A stretch of DNA of 64,000 bases from contig NZ_JAQNDL010000002.1 in the NCBI RefSeq assembly GCF_028368995.1, positions 1,795,724 through 1,859,723 on the forward strand, read 5' to 3'. Positions 56,950 to 64,000 of this stretch are shown here, one piece after another (the stretch's first letter is position 1; every line of letters starts with the position of its first letter). The notes beneath the pieces were generated by a model that saw only the letters and a program-made list of their open reading frames with translations, was not told the origin of the DNA and did not search any database. The DNA is from Nannocystis bainbridge (GTDB taxonomy: Bacteria; Myxococcota_A; Polyangia; Nannocystales; Nannocystaceae). Made by a program: the position numbers and the translations under genes.

Positions 56950-58995
56950 ATGACCGCGAATTCATCTTCGCCCGACAGCCGCGGTCAGCGTGCCGCTTCG
57001 TCCGCGACGCCGACCGCCGACCGCCGTCACGCCGCGTCGCGGGCCTCCCTCCGCGAACCCGCGCACTCGGCTTCAGGCCCCGCGATCGCGGCGCCTGCCC
57101 CCGCCACCGCCCCGTTGCGGCGCGCGAGCCGCCGCACCGCCCTCGCTCTCGGCCTCGCGCTGATCGGCTGTCGTCCGCAGGCGACCACCGCCCCGAGCGA
57201 CACCGGTCCGGTCGCGTGGATCGACGCCGACCCGCTGCAGCCGGCCGAGATCCCCGCCGGCGGCGCTCCGCGGGCCGCCGTGGCCCGCCTCGATCGCCTG
57301 CTCGACCTCCTCGACGCCGCGCGCTTCACCGGTGACGAGGCCGCGCGCGAGGCCCTGTGGACTGCGCTCGGCGGCGCCGCCATGGGTCGCGGCCCAGAGG
57401 CCACGCGCGAGGCCGAGACGCGGCTCTTGACCGCCGCGCTGGGCCTCGATCTCAAGCCCGGCCTCGACGACGACGCGCGTGGTTTCCTGGCCGGCGCCAT
57501 CACCTTGCTGTCCGCCGATCTCGGGCTCGTCGCCGGCAGCGAGGACCTCTCGGTGCGGGTCGCCGCCTACCGCAACATCGCCGAGGACGGCCACCCGCGC
57601 GCCGCCGACAACGCTCGCTGGCGCCTCTACGACCACGTGCGCGGCTGTTTGGCCGGCGCCGCCGCGGCCACGCCCGAGCGTCGGCTCGAGGTCGCGGTCC
57701 ACGGCCTGTATGTCCGCGAGGACAGCCTGGCCGCCTGGCTCGACGACCGGGCCGTGCACGCCCAGGCCCCGTGGCCGCCGCCCGCCGAGATGTGGGGCCT
57801 CCTCGTGGCCGAGCGCGACGCCCTCGCCGCCCTGCCGCGCTGGCGCGGCGCCCTGGCTCGCCGCGACCGCGACGATGCTGTCCTTCAGGACACCTTCCTC
57901 GCCGCCCTCCCGGCCGCCCGCGACAGCGCATGGGACCTCCAGCGCGTGCCCGCCGGGACTGGCCGCAAGGACAGCCTCGCTCCCGTCGTCGGCATCGCCG
58001 GCGAGGAGGTCACGGTCGACCTCGGCCGCCCCGGCGCGCGCCGCAGCAGCCGCGGCGCCCCCGAGCTCGTGCGCGCCGTCGAGGCCGCCCTGGCCCGCGA
58101 CGGCCGCGGCGCCGTGCTCCTGGTCGCCCCGCCGCTGCTGCCCTCGCCCGCGCTGGGCTCGATCCTCCGCACCCTGCTCGACGCTCGCGTCGCCCGCATC
58201 GAGTCGGCCGTGCGCGAGCCTCGGCTGCCCGAAGGGACAGGTGACATCGTCGCCACCCTCCCGCTCGAGGTCGTGCGCCCCAGCGACCAGGGCCCGGCCG
58301 CGCAGGCCCTCGCCCGCGCGCGCGTGCGGGTCCACCTCGGCGGCCGCGGCCCGCGGCTGGCCGTCGACGGCGGCTGGCTCGACCTCCTGCCCGGCCCCTC
58401 CGACCTCGACGCCCAGCTCGCCCGCCTCGACCGCGCCTACCCGCGCGAGCGCATGATCACCCTGACCCTCGGCGACGACGTGCTCTACCAGCAGTTGCAG
58501 GATCTGCTGCGCGCGCTGCTCGGCGGCCCGCAGCGGCGCTTCGACGTCGTCGCCTGGACCCCGGCCGCCGCCCCGCCGCCCGCCGAGCCGGCCGACAAGG
58601 CCGTCGCCGAGGCCCGCCGCAAGCTCGAGGTCCGCAGCGAGCTGTTCCAGCGCACCGCCAGCGCCGGCCTCGTCCTCCCGGCCCCGCCGCCCGGCGCCCC
58701 GTCGGCCCCGCTCCTGCCCGAGGGCGACCAGAAGCGCGCCGAGGCGCTCGCCCTCGGCTTCGTCCGCTGCCTGCCCGAGCTCGAGACCCCGCTGCGCCCC
58801 GGCGAGGCCGTCGACGTCGAGCTCCGCTTCGAGGAGGGCCGCCTCGCCGGCATCGAGCCCAAAGCGCCCAGGACCCGCGTCGCCGCCCCGCGCCTGGCCG
58901 CCCTCAAGACCTGCATCGAGGACGAGGCCCGCGGCTTCCGCCTGCGCGAGCAGCAGGCCGCCGTGCGCTTCATCGTCCGCGTCCGCCCGAGCTGA
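56950..58995 (+). CDS. Lipoprotein of the gliding/TonB-like accessory type
   Basis: ATG at 56950 gives 681 residues. A long polar N-terminus precedes RRASRRTALALGLALIGC, a lipobox (LIGC); a TTG at 57115 would start just before this signal, so the true start may be there. The middle has two related units with strands and helices (GRGAVLLVAPPLLPSPALGSILRTLLD and MITLTLGDDVLYQQLQDLLRALLGG), the second like ExbD/TolR domains. The end (VRCLPELETPLRPGEAVDVELRFEEGRL, LAALKTCIEDEARGFRL) resembles the C-terminal domain of myxobacterial AgmX/GltJ proteins. Function uncertain. Confidence 0.62.
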   Translation: MTANSSSPDSRGQRAASSATPTADRRHAASRASLREPAHSASGPAIAAPAPATAPLRRASRRTALALGLALIGCRPQATTAPSDTGPVAWIDADPLQPAEIPAGGAPRAAVARLDRLLDLLDAARFTGDEAAREALWTALGGAAMGRGPEATREAETRLLTAALGLDLKPGLDDDARGFLAGAITLLSADLGLVAGSEDLSVRVAAYRNIAEDGHPRAADNARWRLYDHVRGCLAGAAAATPERRLEVAVHGLYVREDSLAAWLDDRAVHAQAPWPPPAEMWGLLVAERDALAALPRWRGALARRDRDDAVLQDTFLAALPAARDSAWDLQRVPAGTGRKDSLAPVVGIAGEEVTVDLGRPGARRSSRGAPELVRAVEAALARDGRGAVLLVAPPLLPSPALGSILRTLLDARVARIESAVREPRLPEGTGDIVATLPLEVVRPSDQGPAAQALARARVRVHLGGRGPRLAVDGGWLDLLPGPSDLDAQLARLDRAYPRERMITLTLGDDVLYQQLQDLLRALLGGPQRRFDVVAWTPAAAPPPAEPADKAVAEARRKLEVRSELFQRTASAGLVLPAPPPGAPSAPLLPEGDQKRAEALALGFVRCLPELETPLRPGEAVDVELRFEEGRLAGIEPKAPRTRVAAPRLAALKTCIEDEARGFRLREQQAAVRFIVRVRPS

Positions 58996-59021
58996 TCGGC
59001 ATGCCCACGCTCCGTCTCCAT

Positions 59022-59147
59022 ACCTGCCCCCCAGGACATGGCCCAGAGGCCATGTCCTCCGAGACCGGCGCGATCGACCATGCCCTGATCGCCATGTCCT
59101 TCGAAACCTGTCCCTCCGAGCATGTCCCCGAGGCCATGCTCCTCCGA
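59022..59147. repeat. Longest 14-bp palindromic array (nine units)
   Basis: Starts ACCTGCCC, ACATGGCC, CCATGTCC, ACCGGCGC, CCATGCCC, CCATGTCC, ACCTGTCC, GCATGTCC and CCATGCTC are each 14 bases apart without a gap, between two tandem genes. Confidence 0.9.
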
Positions 59148-59176
59148 CCCGCGCCCGCACGCGCCTGCGAGGCCGC

Positions 59177-60892
59177 GTGATCCGGCTCGCCCTCCCGCTC
59201 CTCGCCGGCGCGCTCACGGCCGCGCTAGCGACCGCCTGCGAGCCGGCCTTCGACTGCCAGGCGCCGGTCGACGCCGACGCGCTCGAGCTCTCGGGCGAGG
59301 GCGCCGGCGCCACCATGAGCTCGTTTTGCAGCGCCTACACCCTCGGGGTCGAGGTCGACGCGCTGATCATCCACAACACCCGGATCCAGCGCCTGCAGCT
59401 GCCCTGCCTGTGCGGCGTGACCGAGTCGCTCGAGATCACCGACAACCCCGAGCTCGTCGACCTGAGCGGCCTCGGGCGCGTGCGGGCGATCGGCGGCGGC
59501 CTGATCGTCGCCCGCAACCCCAAGCTCGAGTCGCTGACCGGCCTGCCGGTCGACGCAGCGCTCGGCGTCTCGATCGACGAGTCCAGCATCGTCATCGAGG
59601 ACAACGACGCCCTCGTCGACCTCGCTGGCCTGCCTGACGGCGGCGGCGAGCTGCGCGGCGACCTCCAGATCGTCGGCAACGAGCGCCTCGCCAGCCTCTC
59701 CGCCCTGCCGCCCGGGCTCATGCGGGTCCGCGGTTTGCGGGTCGCCGGCAACCCCGCCCTCGACGACCTCGGCGGCCTCCCGCGGGGCCTGACCTCGATC
59801 GGCGACGGCGGCCTCGTCCTCGCCGAGAACCACGGCCTGCGCGATCTGGCCGGCCTCCCGCCCGGCCTCGCCAGCATCGACGGCCCGCTCGTGATCCACG
59901 GCAACCTCGCCCTCGAGCAGCTCGCCGGCGTGCCCGCGGCGCTGGTCGTCGTCGGCGCGCTCGAGATCAGCGCGAGCCCGCTCCTGCGCGACCTGTCCGG
60001 CCTGTCCGAGGGCCTGCAGGTCGCCGGCCTGCTCGAGATCCGCGACGACGACGGCCTCGTCGACCTGTCCGGCCTGCCCGCCGGCCTGCAGCTCGGCCTC
60101 GATCCCGAGACCGGCGACAGCTTGCGCGTGCAGGACAACGACGCCCTCGTCGACCTCGCCGGTTTGCCCGCCGACATCACCGCCCTGGCCGGCAGCGCCC
60201 GCATCGTCGCCAACCCCGACCTCGTCGATCTCGCCGGGCTCTTCGGACATGTGCGAAAGATCGGCGGCAGCCTCGAGATCGGCGAAAACCACGCCCTCGT
60301 CGACCTCACCGGCCTGCCTGACGACCTTCAGCTCGGCGTCGATCGCCTCGGCCTCAGCTTCATCATCGCCGGCAACCAGGGCCTCGAGCGCCTCACCGGC
60401 TACCCCGCCGGCCTCGCCGCCTTGCCCGGCGGCCTCGCCGTGCTGCAGAACCACGGCCTGCCCGACCTCACCGGCCTCGAGTTGCTGCGCCACGTCGTCG
60501 GTGACCTCATCCTCGGCCGCCGCCGCATCGCCGAGCTCGAGCTCCCCTGCACCGACCCCGAGGCGCTCGGCGGCAACGAAGGCATGCAGACCCTGAGCGG
60601 CCTGTCCGCGCTCGAGCGCGTCGACGGCAACCTCGCGATCGCCTGCAACCCCGCGCTCGTGGCCCTCGATGCCTTCGCCTCCCTGCAGTCCACCGGCGGC
60701 AGCCTCACCCTGCGTCAGAACCCCGCCCTCGCCGACATCACCGGCCTCGGCGGCGCTGCTGGATCCCTGACCCACGTCGGCGGCGTATACGAGCTCGAGT
60801 GCAGCCCGCTCGTCGACCCCGAGGCCGCCGTCGCGGTGCTCGACAAGGTCGACGCCCCGGTCCCCACCGTGCTCGACCTCGCGTGCCCGTGA
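59177..60892 (+). CDS. Leucine-rich (receptor L-type) lipoprotein
   Basis: GTG at 59177; 571 residues with lipobox LATAC after a signal. The mature chain is about twenty irregular repeats of the form LxIxxNxxLxxLxGLPxxL, as in L domains of receptors and some bacterial surface proteins (DNPELVDLSGLG; NPALDDLGGLPRGL; ENHGLRDLAGLPPGL; DNDALVDLAGLPADI). Cysteines occur near both ends. The solenoid should face outside the cell and bind a protein or glycan ligand. A repeat-family half-site (GGACATG) is inside at about 60245. Confidence 0.85.
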   Translation: MIRLALPLLAGALTAALATACEPAFDCQAPVDADALELSGEGAGATMSSFCSAYTLGVEVDALIIHNTRIQRLQLPCLCGVTESLEITDNPELVDLSGLGRVRAIGGGLIVARNPKLESLTGLPVDAALGVSIDESSIVIEDNDALVDLAGLPDGGGELRGDLQIVGNERLASLSALPPGLMRVRGLRVAGNPALDDLGGLPRGLTSIGDGGLVLAENHGLRDLAGLPPGLASIDGPLVIHGNLALEQLAGVPAALVVVGALEISASPLLRDLSGLSEGLQVAGLLEIRDDDGLVDLSGLPAGLQLGLDPETGDSLRVQDNDALVDLAGLPADITALAGSARIVANPDLVDLAGLFGHVRKIGGSLEIGENHALVDLTGLPDDLQLGVDRLGLSFIIAGNQGLERLTGYPAGLAALPGGLAVLQNHGLPDLTGLELLRHVVGDLILGRRRIAELELPCTDPEALGGNEGMQTLSGLSALERVDGNLAIACNPALVALDAFASLQSTGGSLTLRQNPALADITGLGGAAGSLTHVGGVYELECSPLVDPEAAVAVLDKVDAPVPTVLDLACP

Positions 60893-61018
60893 CGCCACGC
60901 GTACGAGCCCTTGGGTACTCGTGACGCACCGCGCGTACGGACCCTCGCGGGCCCGTGACACCCCGCCTATGAGCCCCGCAAGCCCGTGACGCACCGGCGT
61001 ACGAGTCCCACGTCACAC
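60885..61018. repeat. Degenerate ~32-bp tandem repeat
   Basis: Four imperfect copies of a segment reading CCGTGACGCACCGCGTACGA or close to it lie after the leucine-rich gene, the first overlapping its last codons. The region separates two convergent genes. Confidence 0.75.
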
Positions 61019-61023
61019 GGGCC

Positions 61024-61878
61024 TCAGCCGCGCAGCCCCGCCCACGCGCCCGCCCACGCGCGCACCTCGAACGTCACCGCCCATGACGCATCGCCCTTGC
61101 CCCACGCCGTCAGCAGCACTCGTCGCCGGTGCCGCGACACGCTCACCCGCGGCTGCTCCCCGTTCTGCCACCGCAGCGGCGAACTAGTCTCGGCCCACGG
61201 CTTCTCGCACAGCACCACCAGGCGCACCAGCTGACACCACGGCAGCGGCACCACCAGCTGCGCCCCCGCCGGTAGCTGCGGCGACGTGATCGTAATCGCC
61301 GGATCGTCCACCCCGCCGCCGCAGTCGAGCGCGACCTCGTTCAGCCGCGTCGCATCGTCCCACGTCGTCGTGTCGTGGTGCCACGCGCCCCGACCCCCCG
61401 GATCGTACCCCGTTCGCGCGACCGGCCCGGCCACCCGCGCGCGCAACCCCGTAAGCCGCTCCGCGAGCCGCTGCAGCGGCGCCGCGTCGACCGCCTCCTC
61501 GCGCACCGCCGAAGCGTGCAGCGAGAACCAGTACGGCCCGATGCAGTCGCGGTAGCCGAGCCCGATCTCGTGGCCGCACGCGCACACCAGGTTGGGCAGC
61601 TCCGGCCCGTAGTGGGCCAGCCCGCAGCAGCCGATCGTGCGCGCCCCGTCGGCGTGGATCCGCAGCCACTTCATCGACGGCGCGAGCAGCCACGGATAGC
61701 TCGCCGGCTCGGTCAGGAGCGACCCGCGGAGCAGCGGGCTGTCGCGGCGCACGAACCACCGCGACGGCAGCGACCACGTGTGGCTCATGTGGAGGTTCAG
61801 CGCATCCGCCAGCTCGAGCTCGCGCAGCCACGACGTGAGCGCCGCGCCGCAACGAGGACACCGAAACCGCGAGCGCAT
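61024..61878 (-). CDS. Zinc-ribbon-containing protein of unknown function
   Basis: ATG at 61878 (or GTG at 61887) gives 284 residues. RCPRCGAAL at the N-terminus and, further on, GCCGLAHYGPELPNLVCACGHEIG give two CxxC-type pairs that could hold zinc. The C-terminal half has strands without clear motif (ITITSPQLPAGAQLVVPLPW, VLCEKPW, AVTFEVRAW). Not an obvious enzyme. Codon use is normal for the window. Confidence 0.6.
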   Translation of the reverse strand: MRSRFRCPRCGAALTSWLRELELADALNLHMSHTWSLPSRWFVRRDSPLLRGSLLTEPASYPWLLAPSMKWLRIHADGARTIGCCGLAHYGPELPNLVCACGHEIGLGYRDCIGPYWFSLHASAVREEAVDAAPLQRLAERLTGLRARVAGPVARTGYDPGGRGAWHHDTTTWDDATRLNEVALDCGGGVDDPAITITSPQLPAGAQLVVPLPWCQLVRLVVLCEKPWAETSSPLRWQNGEQPRVSVSRHRRRVLLTAWGKGDASWAVTFEVRAWAGAWAGLRG

Positions 61879-61954
61879 CGCCGCCACCCCGCCAACTTAC
61901 CGCGAACCCGCGAGGCCCGGCGCACGCCCTGCGATGCCTCGCTCCTTCGCTGCC

Positions 61955-62014
61955 GCGCGACCCCTCGACTCCGCGCGCTCCCTCGACTCCGCGCGACCCC
62001 TCGACTCCGCGCAC
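61955..62014. repeat. 18-bp tandem repeat
   Basis: GCGCGACCCCTCGACTCC is repeated three times (61955, 61973, 61991; the middle copy has two changes) with a partial fourth, in the gap before the 62116 gene. Confidence 0.9.
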
Positions 62015-62115
62015 CCCCGACCCGCACCCGATAGCGACCGCTCGCAACCTCCGGCACCTCTCGCAGGCCCGGGCACCGCGTTGTCTCGGCCTCGGCGCGG
62101 CGATAGGCTGCGACG

Positions 62116-62673
62116 GTGAGCGGACCTATCTATGAAACGCTGCTCGAATTCAGCCGCACCCTCCGCGACGATCACCTCGACGAAGATCTTTCACGCATCG
62201 AGCTGCCCAACAACCGCGTGCTCGACACCCAGGTAATTCACGCCCGCGGCAAGCTCGACGGCCGCCCCGTCGTCGTCTCCTACCACTCGCACTGGATCGT
62301 CGGCTCCACCTATCGACCGCATATCCTCGAGGTCTTCGTCACCGGCAACCACCTCAAGACCGAAGCCGAGTGCCGCGCCCGCAGCTTCCTCGACGACGTG
62401 CTGCGGTGGTTCGGCGGAGGCGGCCTGCGCGGCCCCGACCCGATCTTCACCGAACGACGGATCGACGCCGCCAGGGACGCCGACCTCACCGACCTCGACC
62501 GCCCCGAGTTCACCGCCCGCCTCGCCAACCTCAGCGGCCTCGTCTACTGCCACAAGGTCCAGATCCAGGCCGGCACCGGCATCAACGCCTGGTTCCACGC
62601 CCTCCCGTTCCAGCGCTCGCTGCCCCAGCTCCAAGCCCTCGTCCGCACCGTCGCCGACCTCGCATCCACATGA
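62116..62673 (+). CDS. Protein of unknown function (185 aa)
   Basis: GTG at 62116; MSGPIYETLLEFSRTLRDDHLDEDLSRIELPNNRVLDTQVIHARG and then strands (RPVVVSYHSHWIVGST, PHILEVFVTGNH), a helix with RARSFLDDVLRWFG, and a C-terminal QAGTGINAWFHALPFQ. No signal, helix or known motif. Composition and start context are consistent with a real gene. I cannot assign it. Confidence 0.6.
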   Translation: MSGPIYETLLEFSRTLRDDHLDEDLSRIELPNNRVLDTQVIHARGKLDGRPVVVSYHSHWIVGSTYRPHILEVFVTGNHLKTEAECRARSFLDDVLRWFGGGGLRGPDPIFTERRIDAARDADLTDLDRPEFTARLANLSGLVYCHKVQIQAGTGINAWFHALPFQRSLPQLQALVRTVADLAST

Positions 62674-62675
62674 CC

Positions 62676-62760
62676 GTATCGACATGCTCTCGGAGACATT
62701 TTCGATAGGACATGTCCTATAGGACATTGTCCACACAACATGTCCTATCCGACACTCGAT
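62676..62760. repeat. 14-bp palindromic array
   Basis: ACATGCTC, ACATTTTC, ACATGTCC, ACATTGTC, ACATGTCC and ACACTCGA starts at 14-base spacing; ACATGTCCTATAGGACAT contains a perfect inverted pair. Confidence 0.85.
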
Positions 62761-63085
62761 CGCGTCCCGAGCAACGTCTTCCACGCTGCCTAACTCACCC
62801 GAACCCAAGTCAGCGCATCGCATAGCGTCGCGTCTGCACCGAGCCGCGCCGCACATGTCCTATCCGACACTCGATCGCGTCCCGAGCAACGTCTTCCCAC
62901 GCTGCCTGACTCATCCGAACCCAAGTCAGCGCATCGCATCGCATCGCATCACGTCTGGCCCGAGCCGCGCCGCACATGTCCTATCCGACACTCGATCGCG
63001 TCCGAGTAACGCCCCCCTACGCCGCCTGACTCACCCGTACCAAGCCAGCGCCTCGCCTCGCATCTGCACCAAGCCGCGCCTCGCA
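62738..63085. repeat. Three tandem ~115-121-bp repeats that contain the palindrome
   Basis: Copies begin at 62738, 62853 and 62974, each opening with ACATGTCCTATCCGACACTC, then decaying in identity toward the third. Each contains the CGATCGCGTCC segment and a run of GCATCGCAT-type sequence. No ORF is plausible. Confidence 0.85.
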
Positions 63086-63458
63086 AGCTCCCCATATCGC
63101 CTCGGGCCTCGGCTAAAGCTCGCTGCGTAAGCTTTCCCTTCGTATCGCCTCGGGCCTCGGCGAAGGCTCGCCGGTCCCTTCGTATCGCCTCGAGCCCCGG
63201 CCGAGCCTCAAGCTCCCCCGCATCGCCGCGAGCCTCCGCGAAGAATCGCCGCGCAACGAGCCACGCCGTTATCGTCGCGAGAAAGCGCCCGTTCGGCGGC
63301 CAGCCCTGGCCGTCGAACGGGCGCCGACGCTCTCTCCCAGGAGACACCCCGCATCGAAGCCCACGACGGCGAGGCTGCCTCTCACGGCTGCAGCCGTGCC
63401 TGGGGGTCCGGGGAAGGGTCGACCACAGCCCCCCCGAAGGACATGTCCCCACCTCCAT
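63086..63458. repeat. Degenerate repeats and non-coding sequence before the barrel gene
   Basis: At 63090-63250 a segment near ATCGCCTCGGGCCTCGGC recurs about four times with 40-60-base spacing. GGACATGTCC occurs at 63439-63448, just after the stop of the leftward barrel gene. Between them I see no gene. Confidence 0.5.
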
Positions 63459-64000
63459 CTAGAACGGCTGCAAGAACGTCAAATTCACCCCGACCCGCGG
63501 CAGCTGAAACTCCCCCGGCGCCACCCCTTGATACTCTGCCAGATAATCCGGCAGCACCTCATCGAGGCACGTCGAGCGTCGGCGGACCAGCGGCACCGCC
63601 ACATCGAACCGGATGAACTGCGGCGTCACCCCCAGCAGCTGCAGGAAGGCCGTCACCCCGTAGCCGACCTGCCCGTACCAGCTCTCCTTCCCGAACCACC
63701 CGCGCAGCGTATCGCACGGCGACACCGAAGCCGCCCCTGTGAACAGCGTCCCCCCGATCCCTCGCAGCCAGAACAGGTGGACCAGGTTCACATTGAAGTT
63801 CGACCAGAACATGTGCCGGTACTCGAGCTGCGCCAGCGCCACCCCGCGGCCGAACAGCTCGTTCCCCCCGTACGCTCCGAGCCCGTCGACCCCGCCCGCG
63901 CGCACCAGGCTGCGGAACTCCGGCCGGCCCATCAGCGGCACCATCATCGTCAGCTCGACCCGGCTCGCCAGCGTGTGTTGGTGTGCCAGCGGCCAGATGT
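63459..64000 (-). CDS. Outer-membrane barrel, 5' end beyond window (surface-antigen type)
   Basis: The frame is open to the last base, so the start is outside the window. The visible ~180 residues read like the C-terminal strands of an Omp85/surface-antigen barrel: LASRVELTMMVPLMGRPEFR, VALAQLEYRHMFWSNFNVNLVHLFWL, RFDVAVPL and the terminal RVGVNLTFLQPF, ending in phenylalanine. Loops hold two cysteines (SPCDTL, STCLDE). Which Omp85 subfamily cannot be told without the POTRA region. Confidence 0.68.
   Translation of the reverse strand, partial: IWPLAHQHTLASRVELTMMVPLMGRPEFRSLVRAGGVDGLGAYGGNELFGRGVALAQLEYRHMFWSNFNVNLVHLFWLRGIGGTLFTGAASVSPCDTLRGWFGKESWYGQVGYGVTAFLQLLGVTPQFIRFDVAVPLVRRRSTCLDEVLPDYLAEYQGVAPGEFQLPRVGVNLTFLQPF

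Noticed and set aside
44348..59147. CRISPR array reading of the palindromic clusters
   Set aside because: The constant part is only about 10 bases and the variable part about 4 bases. CRISPR repeats are 23-47 bases with spacers of about 30, and no cas genes are present.

Overview
The window is very GC-rich DNA with bacterial gene density and no plasmid, phage or insertion-sequence genes. The gene content points to a myxobacterium-like organism (phylum Myxococcota; I infer the Nannocystis side, without a marker gene to prove it). The clues are many lipoproteins and outer-membrane barrels, a DUF2330 protein with a MYXO-CTERM-like tail, a membrane-anchored Ser/Thr pseudokinase, an EACC1-caspase pair, a futalosine-type menaquinone gene and a complete Na+-NQR operon.

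Layout. 1-11 kb: the end of an L,D-transpeptidase, a proline-rich membrane protein, thymidylate kinase, a pseudokinase, then a leftward yicC-gmk-rel operon. 11-24 kb: a peptide-binding lipoprotein, cysteine-rich lipoprotein paralogues, and a leftward ABC operon (ATPase, GldF-GldG-like fusion, DUF4340 protein) preceded by nnr and a TPR lipoprotein gene. 24-36 kb: a Uma2 protein, a MqnA-MqnC fusion, and the rightward run nqrABCDEF-apbE-nqrM, followed by a PAS-STAS regulator. Here menaquinone synthesis, the sodium-pumping NADH dehydrogenase that reduces quinone, and its two maturation factors lie side by side. 36-46 kb: a NadD-DUF2520 fusion, the peptidoglycan hydrolase NamZ, a class A penicillin-binding protein and a cysteine-repeat secreted protein. 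46-64 kb: one tRNA, DUF2330 protein, a phosphoesterase, the EACC1-caspase pair, a barrel plus 13-heme cytochrome operon, a leucine-rich lipoprotein and a truncated barrel gene at the right edge.

The strongest unexplained signal is a family of short arrays spread over the whole window. They consist of the 10-bp palindrome GGACATGTCC (variant GGACAGGTCC or half-sites) separated by about 4 variable bases, so the period is 14 bp. At least twenty clusters lie mostly between genes and especially at gene ends. Several lie inside genes, where they encode repeated peptide tails or create start and stop codons. Many units fold into CTGTCC-NNNN-GGACAG hairpins. I do not recognise this family from any named repeat class. 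Other items worth attention are a 59-bp duplication that made a 20-codon coupling ORF, a Rel enzyme with a ruined synthetase site, a thymidylate kinase lacking the P-loop lysine, and an unusual tRNA.
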